The notes under the pieces: generated by a model
The model's database searches: none
Seen by the model: the letters and a program-made list of their open reading frames with translations, nothing else
Told to the model about the DNA's origin: nothing
Program-made: the position numbers and the translations under genes
In this document: one piece after another, positions 7,262 through 15,810 of the stretch
Numbering within the stretch: the first letter of the stretch is position 1
How the letters are laid out: each line of letters begins with the position of its first letter
DNA from: Treponema sp.
Lineage (GTDB): Bacteria; Spirochaetota; Spirochaetia; Treponematales; Treponemataceae
NCBI GenBank assembly: GCA_017934745.1
Contig: JAGBIY010000031.1
Location: 1-64,000 of the forward strand
Length of the DNA stretch: 64,000 nucleotides
Direction: 5' to 3'

Positions 7262-10200
7262 ATGCCACTTAATCCAAGCATCCACAAAGTAATGGTTATT
7301 GGTTCAGGGCCTATCATCATCGGACAGGCCGCTGAGTTCGACTACGCAGGTTCACAGGCGTGCAAGGCGTTGAAGGAGCAGGGACTTGAGGTCGTCCTTG
7401 TGAACTCGAACCCTGCCACGTTGATGACCGACCATCAGATGGCCGACCACATCTACATCGAGCCGCTCATCCCGGAGACGATTCAGAGAATCATCGAGAA
7501 GGAGAAGCCGGATTCGATTCTTTCTTCTTTGGGCGGACAGACGGGACTTACGCTCTGCATGGAGCTTGCGAAGTCGGGATTTCTTGAGAGCCACGGCGTG
7601 AAACTTCTCGGAGCCAAGCCTGAGACAATCGACAAGGCCGAGGACAGGCAGATGTTCAAGGACACGATGGAGTCAATCGGCGAGCCTTGCATTCCGTCGA
7701 AGGTCGTCACTTCTTACGAGGACGCGCTCGACTTCGCAAAGAACGGAATCGGGCTTCCGGCGATAATCCGTCCGGCGTTCACCCTCGGTGGAACAGGTGG
7801 CGGAATCGCGAACACATGGGAGGAATTCGACGAAATCGCTCACAACGGTCTGCACCGCTCGCCAATCCACCAGATTCTCGTGGAGAAGTGCATCGCCGGT
7901 TGGAAGGAAGTCGAGTTCGAGGTAATGCGCGACCATTCAGGAAACGTCCTCACGGTCTGTTCAATGGAAAACTTCGACCCGGTAGGAGTGCACACCGGCG
8001 ACTCAATCGTCATCGCTCCGACAGTGACGCTTTCCGACAAGGAATACCAGATGCTCCGCTCGGCGGCGCTCAACATAATCTCTTCCCTCGACATGGAAGG
8101 TGGCTGCAACTGCCAGTTCGCCCTCAAGCCGGATTCGTTCGAGTACGCGGTCATCGAAGTGAACCCCCGCGTTTCCCGCTCTTCCGCGCTCGCTTCGAAG
8201 GCGACGGGATATCCAATCGCGAAGGTCGCGACCCTCATAGCAATCGGATACAACCTGGATGAGATTCCGAACTTCGTCACGAAGAAGACCGCGGCGTGCT
8301 TCGAGCCTGTCCTCGACTACGTTGTCGTGAAATTCCCGAAATTCCCGTTCGACAAATTCGTCTACGCGGCGAGGAAACTCGGAACGCAGATGAAGGCGAC
8401 AGGAGAGGTCATGGCAATCGGATTCAACTTCGAGCAGGCGATAATGAAGGCGGCGCGCGGTGCCGAAATCGGCGTCCAGAGCCTGAACTTGAAAGTGTTC
8501 GAGGAAGAGGACGACGAGAGAATCAAGGAGCGCGTGGGCGAATGCACCGACCAGAGAATCTTCGCGATTTTCCAGGCGATAAAGAGGAACATTCTTTCTG
8601 TAAAAGAAATCAACGAAATCACGAAAATCGACCCGTGGTTCCTTGAGCATTTGAAGAAGCTCGCCGACATGGAGGCGAAATTCGACGGAATCAAGAAATC
8701 GAACGGAGAGCTTTCTCTTGAGCTTTACAGGGATGCCAAGAAATTCGGCTATCCAGACAAGGTAATCGAGCAGCTTTCGGGCGTGAAAATCGTCGGTTCC
8801 GGCGGAGAACTCAAGGACGCGGAAAAGGCGAAGGCTCTCTTGAAGGAAGGAAAGCTCGCCCACATTCCTGCGACCTACAAAATGGTGGACACTTGCGCCG
8901 GCGAATTCAGCGCGGAGACTCCTTACTTCTACGCGGGCTACAACACGGAGAACGAGGCCGAGCTGTTTTTGAAGGAGCGCGAGGAGCAGGGAAAGAAGTC
9001 GAAGAAGGGGACGATAATCGTTCTCGGCTCAGGCCCTATCAGAATCGGACAGGGAATCGAGTTCGACTACGCTTCCGTCCAGTGCGTCTGGTCTCTCAAG
9101 AAACTCGGCTACGATGTCGTGACGATAAACAACAACCCGGAGACTGTCTCCACGGACTTCGACACGGCAGACCGCCTCTACTTCGAGCCGCTCACGCCTG
9201 AGGACGTGATGAGCGTCATCGAGACCGAGAAGCCGATTGGCGTTGTCGTGGCGTTCGGTGGTGGAACGGCAATCAAGCTCGCGAATTTCCTCGACAGCCA
9301 GGGAATCAGGATTCTCGGAACGAGCGCGGACGCAATCGATTTGGCGGAGGACCGCGAGAGGTTCGATGAACTCTGCGAGCACTTGAAGATAAACCGCCCG
9401 CGTGGACTTACTGTCTTCACCGAGCAGGAGGCTCTCGAAGCCACGGAGAACCTCGGCTATCCAGTCCTCCTCCGCCCGTCTTACGTCCTCGGCGGACAGA
9501 ACATGATTGTCGCTTTCAACGACGACGACGTGAAGGAGTACATGAAAATCATCCTGGCGCAGGGAATCGAGAATCCGGTTCTCATCGACCAGTACATGAT
9601 GGGAATCGAGCTTGAGGTTGACGGAATCTGCGACGGAGAGGACGTTCTCATCCCTGGAATCATGGAGCACATCGAGCGCACTGGAATCCACTCTGGAGAC
9701 TCGATTGCGGTCTATCCGAGCTGGAACTTGAACGATGTTCTCAGGGAAAAAATCATCAGGCAGTCTAAGGACTTGGCGATAAAGCTCGGAACGAAGGGCT
9801 TGGTCAACATCCAGTACCTCATCTACAACAACGACTTGTACATAATCGAAGTGAACCCGCGCTCTTCAAGAACTGTTCCGTACATCTCGAAAGTCACGGG
9901 CGTTCCGATGGTCGATTTGGCGGTCCGCGCGATGCTCGGCGAGAAGCTCAAGGACATGGGCTACGGAACAGGACTCTACAAGATTCCGCCGTACTTCGCC
10001 GTGAAGGTGCCGGTGTTCAGCTTCGAGAAACTGATGGACGTGGACACGCACCTCGGCCCTGAGATGAAGTCGACTGGAGAGGTTCTCGGAATCGCGGCCA
10101 CACGCGAGGAAGCGATTTTCAAGGGCTTGATTGCGGCGGGATACGCAATGAAACGCTCAGGAGGCGTTCTCTTCACGATAAGGACGACCGACCACTACGA

Positions 10201-11530
10201 GATTCCTGATCTCGCGAGAAAATTCTACGATTTGGGATTCAAACTTTATGCGACTGAAGGAACTGCAAAAGTCATCTCCGATTTTGGAATGGAAGTTCAG
10301 GTCGTCAACAAGGTCAGGGAAAATCCGAACGACAATGTTCTCACTCTCCTTGATTCTGGAAAAATCGACTACATCGTTTCGACTTCCGCAAAGGGAAGAA
10401 ATCCGAGGGCCGATTCGGTCAGAATCCGCCGCCACGCTGTGGAGAAGGACATTCCGTGTCTCACGGCAATCGACACCGCGAACGCAATCGCCGACTGCCT
10501 GAAGTCGAACTACTCTGCCGAGAACGTGGAGCTTGTGGACATCAACTCGCTCCGCGAGACGAAGGAGAAAATCAAGTTCACGAAGATGCAGTCTACTGGA
10601 AACGACTTCATCGTCATCGAATCTCTCGACCAGGACGTGAAGAACCCGGCTGGACTTGCCGTGAGACTCTGCGACAGGAAGACCGGAATCGGCGCCGACT
10701 CGCTCGTCCTCATCGAAAAATCCGACAAGGCGGACGCGAAGATGCGCTTCTTCAACCTTGACGGAACAGAGAGCCGCCTTGCAGGAAACGCAATCCGCGC
10801 TGTCGGAAAGTACATCTACGACAACAACATCAATGGCGTTCAGGACGACGGAAAGCACGGCGACAAAAACGCTCCGATGGCCACGGTGAGCGTGGAGACG
10901 GAGGCCGGAATCAAGCATCTCGACCTCTACAAGCTCAACGGAAAGGTCTCTTCCGTCACTGTCGACATGGGCGCGCCGAAGTTCAAGGCCGCCAACATCC
11001 CGACGACGCTTGAGCCTGTCGCGATAAACGCTTTCACGGCCGGCAACAAGTACGACATTCCGTTCAAGAAGTCCGTCGCCGACTACGCAAAGCTTCCGCG
11101 CGAGGCCGTGGTGAACGTGTCTCTCATGGTCAAGGCCATCGACTACCACGTTACTTCACTTGCGGTCGGAAACCCGCACTGCGTAATTTTCAGCAAATTC
11201 GTGGACAAGGAACCGGTCAAGGAAATCGGCTCTCTCATCGAGGAGAACAGCAAGGTCTTCCCGAACAGGACGAACGTCGAGTTCGTGCGTGTCGTGAGCG
11301 CGAACGAGCTGAAGATGCGCACTTGGGAGCGCGGAAACGGCGAGACCCTCGCGTGCGGTACAGGCGCGTGCGCGGCCGCGGTCGCAGCCGTCCTGAACGG
11401 CTTCTGCCCGATGAACGAGAACATCACGGTGAAAGTCCGCGGCGGTTCTCTCATCGTCAAATACACGGGCGAGACCGTCTTCCTCACCGGCACGACCAGC
11501 GTCTGCTATGAGGGCGAGATAGAAATCTAA
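7262..11530 (+). CDS. carB: Carbamoyl-phosphate synthase large chain fused to a diaminopimelate-epimerase-like domain
   Basis: A single frame of 1422 codons. Residues 1 to about 1090 are a complete CarB: two ATP-grasp halves (starts VMVIGSGPIIIGQAAEFDYA and IIVLGSGPIRIGQGIEFDYA), an oligomerisation region, and the MGS-like allosteric domain (about 965-1095). It makes carbamoyl phosphate for pyrimidines and arginine with a CarA glutaminase not present in this window. From residue 1104 (IKFTKMQSTGNDFIVI) a full DapF fold follows. Its second catalytic cysteine is present (Cys1365, NGETLACGTGA). At the first, the usual Cys-Gly-Asn motif reads LAGNAIR, so Ala1174 replaces the cysteine. The fused domain is therefore unlikely to be an ordinary two-cysteine epimerase. 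The Shine-Dalgarno is aggag near 7246. Confidence 0.92.
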   Translation: MPLNPSIHKVMVIGSGPIIIGQAAEFDYAGSQACKALKEQGLEVVLVNSNPATLMTDHQMADHIYIEPLIPETIQRIIEKEKPDSILSSLGGQTGLTLCMELAKSGFLESHGVKLLGAKPETIDKAEDRQMFKDTMESIGEPCIPSKVVTSYEDALDFAKNGIGLPAIIRPAFTLGGTGGGIANTWEEFDEIAHNGLHRSPIHQILVEKCIAGWKEVEFEVMRDHSGNVLTVCSMENFDPVGVHTGDSIVIAPTVTLSDKEYQMLRSAALNIISSLDMEGGCNCQFALKPDSFEYAVIEVNPRVSRSSALASKATGYPIAKVATLIAIGYNLDEIPNFVTKKTAACFEPVLDYVVVKFPKFPFDKFVYAARKLGTQMKATGEVMAIGFNFEQAIMKAARGAEIGVQSLNLKVFEEEDDERIKERVGECTDQRIFAIFQAIKRNILSVKEINEITKIDPWFLEHLKKLADMEAKFDGIKKSNGELSLELYRDAKKFGYPDKVIEQLSGVKIVGSGGELKDAEKAKALLKEGKLAHIPATYKMVDTCAGEFSAETPYFYAGYNTENEAELFLKEREEQGKKSKKGTIIVLGSGPIRIGQGIEFDYASVQCVWSLKKLGYDVVTINNNPETVSTDFDTADRLYFEPLTPEDVMSVIETEKPIGVVVAFGGGTAIKLANFLDSQGIRILGTSADAIDLAEDRERFDELCEHLKINRPRGLTVFTEQEALEATENLGYPVLLRPSYVLGGQNMIVAFNDDDVKEYMKIILAQGIENPVLIDQYMMGIELEVDGICDGEDVLIPGIMEHIERTGIHSGDSIAVYPSWNLNDVLREKIIRQSKDLAIKLGTKGLVNIQYLIYNNDLYIIEVNPRSSRTVPYISKVTGVPMVDLAVRAMLGEKLKDMGYGTGLYKIPPYFAVKVPVFSFEKLMDVDTHLGPEMKSTGEVLGIAATREEAIFKGLIAAGYAMKRSGGVLFTIRTTDHYEIPDLARKFYDLGFKLYATEGTAKVISDFGMEVQVVNKVRENPNDNVLTLLDSGKIDYIVSTSAKGRNPRADSVRIRRHAVEKDIPCLTAIDTANAIADCLKSNYSAENVELVDINSLRETKEKIKFTKMQSTGNDFIVIESLDQDVKNPAGLAVRLCDRKTGIGADSLVLIEKSDKADAKMRFFNLDGTESRLAGNAIRAVGKYIYDNNINGVQDDGKHGDKNAPMATVSVETEAGIKHLDLYKLNGKVSSVTVDMGAPKFKAANIPTTLEPVAINAFTAGNKYDIPFKKSVADYAKLPREAVVNVSLMVKAIDYHVTSLAVGNPHCVIFSKFVDKEPVKEIGSLIEENSKVFPNRTNVEFVRVVSANELKMRTWERGNGETLACGTGACAAAVAAVLNGFCPMNENITVKVRGGSLIVKYTGETVFLTGTTSVCYEGEIEI

Positions 11531-11680
11531 CGTTGCCGGGGTGCTGTTGTGTCCTAGGAATTTGTTTCGTGGATGCAACGGTTCACGGCACGCGCATGGC
11601 GCGTACCTCTCCGGACGTTGCCGGGGTGCTGTTGTGTCCTAGACGTTTGCTTTGTGGACGCAACGGTTCACGGCAAATGT
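11531..11680 (+). repeat. Tandem 3'-UTR repeat, copy set 1 (after carB-dapF)
   Basis: Two units of a repeat begin directly after the TAA stop codon: 11531-11615 (85 bases) and 11616 to about 11680. Each starts cgttgccggggtgctgttgt and continues through a cctag...gtttgctttgtgg segment and a gcaacggttcacggca segment. The first unit also has the hairpin ggcacgcgc/gcgcgtacc. The same family, in sense orientation to its gene, follows the pfp stop codon at 46632-46878. Confidence 0.8.
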
Positions 11681-11696
11681 TCAGCTGGTGAAAAAA

Positions 11697-11732
11697 ATGC
11701 CCTGGCGGATTTTTTCAATTCCGCCAGGGCAT
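11697..11732. terminator. Bidirectional terminator between carB-dapF and the convergent gene
   Basis: 13-bp stem atgccctggcgga/tccgccagggcat with A residues before and T residues after. Confidence 0.85.
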
Positions 11733-11778
11733 TTTTCATGGAATCGGCTTGTTTTTGCCGATGCCATTTGCCTGAAAT

Positions 11779-12282
11779 CTATTCGATTTTGATTGCCTTG
11801 ATGTTGCAGTTTGTGTCAGCGGCTCCTGAAATCAAAAGCTCTGTGTCGGCATCGAATTTCTTTGTGATTACATGGTCTTCGTAATCCTTTTTGCAGGTGC
11901 CATTTGCCGTGAGGAGAACGTTCTTGCCTTCTTTTACCTGGAAAGCCTTTCCTTTCACCGCTTTTGCGCAGATTGTGATTTTTGATGTTCCCGCCGGAAC
12001 TGTCACTTTGAGTGAACCCGCATCGCCGTTTGAGACCTGAACGTAGCCCTTTGTGGCGGCTCCGATTGTTCCCGCGACTCCGGCTCCCTTGTTCACTGCC
12101 TTCACGTTCTTTCCGAGTTCGACAGCTCCGAAAGAGACTCCTTCTCCGACCTTCGCTCCAGATTCTCCGTATTTTTCGACATAAGTCGTGGTTTCCCACA
12201 AAGTGCCAATTGCGAGTGGTTCAGCGTAGGCGGCGCATATTCCAACAAGTGCGGCGCAGGCGATGGCGAGTAGTTTTTTCAT
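11779..12282 (-). CDS. Exported protein of unknown function
   Basis: A predicted periplasmic protein of 167 residues. I place the start at 12282 (MKKLLAIACAALVG) because an upstream in-frame ATG overlaps the Shine-Dalgarno ggagg. The signal peptide ends near ICAAYAEP. The mature part is rich in Gly, Val, Thr and Lys with short beta-strands (GYVQVSNGDAGSLKVTVP, KITICAKAVKGKAFQVKEG) and ends NCNIKAIKIE, suggesting a small beta-sandwich like a carbohydrate-binding module. That fold is a guess and no family is recognised. It is convergent with carB-dapF and shares its terminator. Confidence 0.7.
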   Translation of the reverse strand: MKKLLAIACAALVGICAAYAEPLAIGTLWETTTYVEKYGESGAKVGEGVSFGAVELGKNVKAVNKGAGVAGTIGAATKGYVQVSNGDAGSLKVTVPAGTSKITICAKAVKGKAFQVKEGKNVLLTANGTCKKDYEDHVITKKFDADTELLISGAADTNCNIKAIKIE

Positions 12283-12425
12283 GATTGAATCCTCCAAATT
12301 TTTATATATGAAAAATTGTACATCTTCGGAAATTTAAAAATCCGCTGGTTTGTTTGATTTTCCCGACTTTACGCTTTGTTTTTGAGCATCTCCGCTATGG
12401 AAGATTGTTTCGTCACCTGCGCTGT

Positions 12426-12440
12426 TGCTATACTGTGTGC
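12426..12440 (+). promoter_or_regulatory. Extended -10 promoter, probable leaderless transcript
   Basis: TGC-TATACT (12426-12434) lies six bases before the ATG at 12441, with no Shine-Dalgarno. Confidence 0.45.
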
Positions 12441-14177
12441 ATGGAAAAATTCTCTCTTCGCGTGAAATCCGCGCTTTCGGAAATATTGCTTTATCTTTCG
12501 GAAAAGAAAGTCGTCTTCGCGTTCTCCTTGCTCGCTTTCTTTTTTTACGTCTTCCAGATTTATCAGGTCTACGATGTGTTGCCGGAGTTCTTCCGCCACT
12601 TTTTCGACATGACGACGCTCTTGCATGTCTGCTACTCGTTCGCTCTTGGCTGCGTCTTTTCCATTCCTGCGACGCTGCTTTCCGAACGTTTTTCATCATC
12701 CGCCTTCAAAAAATACGTTTTCCAGATTGCGGCGGGAGTCGCGGGTTCTGTTCTCGGCTATTTCGCCCGCGACGGATTTTGGCGGGAGCCTGGCGTGTAC
12801 GATTCTCTCTATTATTTTGGAATCGCTTTCGCCGTCATTGCTTTTTCGATTTTCCTCTTCATTCCAAAGACGGATTCAAAAGCTTATTTCGCCCTCGTCT
12901 TCAAGCATTTCTTTTTCTGTTCGCTCTTGTCGCTCGTCGTGCTGGCTGGAATGTGCCTTTTGATTTACGCGGTGCAGAACCTGATTCTGGACACTAGTGA
13001 ATCTTTCATCTACGAATGCTGCGTGGCCTTCTGCTTTCTGGTGGTCGCGGTCAACTCCTTCGCCTACCATCTTTTCTACAAGCGGAACGAGGCTTCTTCG
13101 GGCAAGGCTTTCAGAATCATCATGCTCTACATTCTGCTTCCGGTATTCGCCGTCCTGCTTTTGATTCTCTACGCCTACCTCGTCAAGGCTCTCGTTTTGC
13201 TCAAGCTTCCGAACGGGCAAATCAACTGGTTCGTCTCCTTCGCTTCCTGCTTCTACATCGTCTTCTATTTTATCCTTCGGGAGTACGAGAACCTTCCCGT
13301 CGTGCGCGTCTTCTACCGCTTTGGGGCGTTCGCCTTCATTCCCCTAATCTGCGTGCAGATTCCGGCATTCTTCATCCGGGTGGACGCCTACGGCTTCACG
13401 GGCTACAGGTATTCGAGCCTGCTATTCATAATTTTTTCGGTCCTGACAATCGCGCTCACGTTCGTCAAAAAAGGCCGCTTCTGCAAATATTCGCTCCCGC
13501 TTCTTGCGGCTTTGATTCTCTTCGATTCGGTCTCTCCATTCAATCTCATCGACATGGCGCACAAAAGCCAGTACGGGCGGATGCTCGGCGTGCTTGAAAA
13601 ATATTCGATGTTCGACATGGAAAAGGGCGCGCTCACGGAATACGACCGGGAGGAGCTTGAGAATACGATTGGCGACGAGGACAGGGAGCGTCTTTTGGGA
13701 AGCTACCGCTATGTCGTCTGGATAAGCGAGATTCCGGCTCCTGAGTGGATGAGGAAGATTGACGAAAAGGAATCGAAGAATGCCGATCTTCTTCCGTTCG
13801 AGGAGCTTTTTGGAATCAAGGAGCGGAAGGAGGACGAAGAACTCGTTTGTTTTAAAAGCGGTGTTGGAAATATGAAAACGACATACGACATCGCTCCGTT
13901 CAGGCGGATGAAAGAGCTGCATGAATATAAATCGACATACGGATATGCCGACAAGTATCCTTCGGTCAAAATCGATACGCAGAACGGAACTTACGATGTT
14001 ACGGAATTTTTCCTCTCCCTCGCTCCAAAAAAGGATTCCGGCGATGCGACTTGCCCCATCTGGTACAGTCCTGACGAGAAGACGACATTCCTTTTCGAGA
14101 ACATAGACTACGAATACAACGAGGAGAGGAAGCTTTTCCGAAATTTCGAATATTCGGGATTTGTGTTCTACAAGTGA
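12441..14177 (+). CDS. Multi-pass membrane protein, DUF4153-like
   Basis: A protein of 578 residues. The start at 12441 (MEKFSLRVKSAL) is chosen because a -10 box sits directly before it. Residues 25-360 hold about ten hydrophobic segments in pairs (VVFAFSLLAFFFYVF, IIMLYILLPVFAVLLLIL). The C-terminal 200 residues are hydrophilic and include NLIDMAHKSQYGRMLGVLEK, which resembles the conserved core of DUF4153 proteins. That family has no established function. It has a probable leaderless promoter and a structured 3' end at 14183. No neighbour explains its role. Confidence 0.75.
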   Translation: MEKFSLRVKSALSEILLYLSEKKVVFAFSLLAFFFYVFQIYQVYDVLPEFFRHFFDMTTLLHVCYSFALGCVFSIPATLLSERFSSSAFKKYVFQIAAGVAGSVLGYFARDGFWREPGVYDSLYYFGIAFAVIAFSIFLFIPKTDSKAYFALVFKHFFFCSLLSLVVLAGMCLLIYAVQNLILDTSESFIYECCVAFCFLVVAVNSFAYHLFYKRNEASSGKAFRIIMLYILLPVFAVLLLILYAYLVKALVLLKLPNGQINWFVSFASCFYIVFYFILREYENLPVVRVFYRFGAFAFIPLICVQIPAFFIRVDAYGFTGYRYSSLLFIIFSVLTIALTFVKKGRFCKYSLPLLAALILFDSVSPFNLIDMAHKSQYGRMLGVLEKYSMFDMEKGALTEYDREELENTIGDEDRERLLGSYRYVVWISEIPAPEWMRKIDEKESKNADLLPFEELFGIKERKEDEELVCFKSGVGNMKTTYDIAPFRRMKELHEYKSTYGYADKYPSVKIDTQNGTYDVTEFFLSLAPKKDSGDATCPIWYSPDEKTTFLFENIDYEYNEERKLFRNFEYSGFVFYK

Positions 14178-14182
14178 ACTGA

Positions 14183-14211
14183 CCTGTTCTGAATCTGAAG
14201 TTTCCGAACAG
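14183..14211 (+). repeat. Hairpin repeat, 3' of the DUF4153-like gene
   Basis: cctgttctgaatctgaagtt and the following tccgaacag form a stem-loop five bases after the stop codon. The same element occurs in inverted orientation at 22183-22216. Confidence 0.5.
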
Positions 14212-14233
14212 TTTTGATGGATTTCCGTCTGCG

Positions 14234-14899
14234 TCAGTCCAGGAGCCAGCTGATTCCGAACCGCGGGACTACGTTCACAAGGCCGGGAGCGATTCCGAAT
14301 CCCCAGATGTCCGAGGATGTGCCGGTGATGCATTCTTCGTCTTCCATGGGGCTGTAGACCATCGTGCCTATCAAATTCGTGGAGATGTCGATTCCCGCGA
14401 ATATTCCGACCGTGTCCGAGAATCTTTTTACGAACACCGCATCGATTCCGGCGACAAGGACTGCGTTCACGCAGAAAATGTCGTCGTAGAATACAGGCTC
14501 ATTTGTTATGCCGAGCAGAAATTTCGTGTTCAGACCGAGAAAGCCGTGGAAAGCCAAAACCGTGTTTTCCCGGTTTATGGGAGCCGCGCCCATCCCAATC
14601 TTGAACTTTGTGCTCAGACCTGACAGGTCGGTTTCTCCCAGTATGCCGCTGTCTGATTGCGTCTTCGCGCCTCCGATTCCCGTTCCCACGATGAACGAGT
14701 ATCCGCATTCCCTCACCGTCATCAAGTTGAAGTCGAAGGTCAGTCCCCGAATCTGCACCCGTTCGTCATACGATTCGTCGACCCACTTCTGGTTCTCTAT
14801 CGGCACCGAGGCGTTAACCGAGATGACGACCCTTTTCTCCGCCTGCGCCGCCAACACGGAAAGCGCGGCCGCAACGAACAATGCAATTGTCTTTTTCAT
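14234..14899 (-). CDS. Small outer-membrane beta-barrel protein
   Basis: A protein of 221 residues with a clear signal peptide (FVAAALSVLAAQA). The mature part is made of amphipathic strands with glycine turns (SFIVGTGIGGAK, FKIGMGAAPINR, VLAFHGFLGLNTKFLLG), as in outer-membrane barrels. It is the first member of the 14-22 kb exported-protein cluster and carries the shared leader upstream (14900-14976), identical in position and nearly in sequence to those of the genes starting at 16920 and 22037. It is convergent with the DUF4153-like gene. Function unknown; co-regulation with the other cluster genes is inferred from the leader. Confidence 0.72.
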   Translation of the reverse strand: MKKTIALFVAAALSVLAAQAEKRVVISVNASVPIENQKWVDESYDERVQIRGLTFDFNLMTVRECGYSFIVGTGIGGAKTQSDSGILGETDLSGLSTKFKIGMGAAPINRENTVLAFHGFLGLNTKFLLGITNEPVFYDDIFCVNAVLVAGIDAVFVKRFSDTVGIFAGIDISTNLIGTMVYSPMEDEECITGTSSDIWGFGIAPGLVNVVPRFGISWLLD

Positions 14900-14976
14900 G
14901 TAGTTCTCCTTGTTTCAAGTCTCCTTCAATGATATTTCTCCGCTGGAAAAACACCATAGCGCTTTGCGGAAATTTT
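14900..14976 (-). promoter_or_regulatory. Shared leader cassette with CCATAGCG motif, copy 1
   Basis: Plus-strand order from the start codon outward: gtagttctcc (complement of the Shine-Dalgarno ggagaac), ttgtttcaag, tcaatgatatttctccgctg, then the caccatagcg...gcggaaatttt motif (14952-14976). Two near-identical copies precede the genes starting at 16920 and 22037. On the plus strand, the motif also lies just upstream of the antitoxin gene. Confidence 0.7.
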
Positions 14977-15056
14977 GCTAAATTAAACTTTAATAAGAAG
15001 ATGAAAACACAATGTTGATTCTGATGTATAATAATAGGCCATTGGAGGTTCAAAAA

Positions 15057-15278
15057 ATGCTTAGTGTCACGGCTTATTACGATGGTTCAAATTACGTTAC
15101 GGAAGAGACCGTCATGGTAAAACCAAATCAGAAAGTCATAATCACATATCTTGACGATTCTGTACAAACTCCTCAAAAAAAATCACTGGCAGAAATTCGC
15201 TCATATATGAGAGGCGGAAAATCTGTTCCAGAAGGAATTTCTACAGTTGACTATGTGAGAGAACTGAGAGCGGATTAA
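15057..15278 (+). CDS. Probable antitoxin of a VapBC-type module
   Basis: A 73-residue protein whose stop codon overlaps the start of the following PIN-domain toxin, the usual VapB-VapC layout. The start at 15057 follows a good Shine-Dalgarno (ttggagg); a TATAAT box lies at 15026-15031. The N-terminal half is beta-rich (LSVTAYYDGSNYVTEETV) and the C-terminal half, with KKSLAEIRSYMRGG, looks like a toxin-binding helix. The function is inferred mainly from the neighbour. VapB-type proteins usually repress their own operon. Confidence 0.7.
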   Translation: MLSVTAYYDGSNYVTEETVMVKPNQKVIITYLDDSVQTPQKKSLAEIRSYMRGGKSVPEGISTVDYVRELRAD

Positions 15279-15691
15279 TGGGAAAAGTATATTTTGACAC
15301 CACACCTCTGATTTATTTTCTTGATGACGAGAAACCCTTTTCCGATAAAGTCGCAGAATTTATCTTTAATCATCAGAATGAAGATGATTTTTTCTTGACA
15401 TCTACTATTACTGATACCGAATACCTTGTTTTTCCCTACAGACAAAATGACGACGAAAAAGTTTCTGCGTATGAAGCGTTTTTGCGTGATTTCACTTTTC
15501 AAATTCTTGAACCGAATCGTGCAATTTCAAAAATGGCAGCAAAAATTCGCGCAAAATATCCCGGTATAAAAGGAATGGATTCTATTCATCTTGCCACGAG
15601 CATATATTTCAATTGCGATATCTTCTTGACCAATGACAATCAACTCAAACAAGTGACAGAAGCAAATGTTGTTTTAGTAGATGATTTGTAA
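15278..15691 (+). CDS. PIN-domain ribonuclease toxin, VapC-like
   Basis: A 137-residue PIN-domain protein. VapC toxins cleave tRNA or rRNA and are neutralised by the partner antitoxin. Acidic residues typical of the active site are visible: Asp7 (VYFDTTPLIYFL), a central Glu (DTEYLVF), Asp in GMDSIHLATSIYF and Asp in FLTNDNQL. It overlaps the antitoxin stop codon by one base (taATG), so translation is coupled. A terminator follows at 15705-15745. The pair is the only plus-strand unit inside the left part of the exported-protein cluster and may stabilise it; that is inference. Confidence 0.85.
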   Translation: MGKVYFDTTPLIYFLDDEKPFSDKVAEFIFNHQNEDDFFLTSTITDTEYLVFPYRQNDDEKVSAYEAFLRDFTFQILEPNRAISKMAAKIRAKYPGIKGMDSIHLATSIYFNCDIFLTNDNQLKQVTEANVVLVDDL

Positions 15692-15704
15692 ATCAGTTTT
15701 ACGA

Positions 15705-15745
15705 AAAACGAGCTTTTCCATGCGCATCTTGGAAAAACTCGTTTT
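15705..15745 (+). terminator. Terminator after the VapBC module
   Basis: Long stem aaaacgagcttttcc/ggaaaaactcgtttt with one mismatch, followed by gaatctttt. Confidence 0.7.
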
Positions 15746-15784
15746 GAATCTTTTGAATAAAGGTTAGTCGGCAGAAAAATAAAG

Positions 15785-15810
15785 CACCATAGCGTTTCGC
15801 GGAAATTTTC
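15785..15810 (-). repeat. CCATAGCG motif copy at the 3' end of the 15809 gene
   Basis: caccatagcgtttcgcggaa with attttc following. On the minus strand it starts at the stop codon of the lipoprotein gene. No leader or gene follows it on that strand, so this may be the scar of a lost cassette. Confidence 0.6.

Noticed and set aside
10157..11149. Long minus-strand frame opposite carB-dapF (330 codons)
   Set aside because: Antisense shadow of a GC-rich gene; no domain, and the plus-strand DapF domain is unambiguous.
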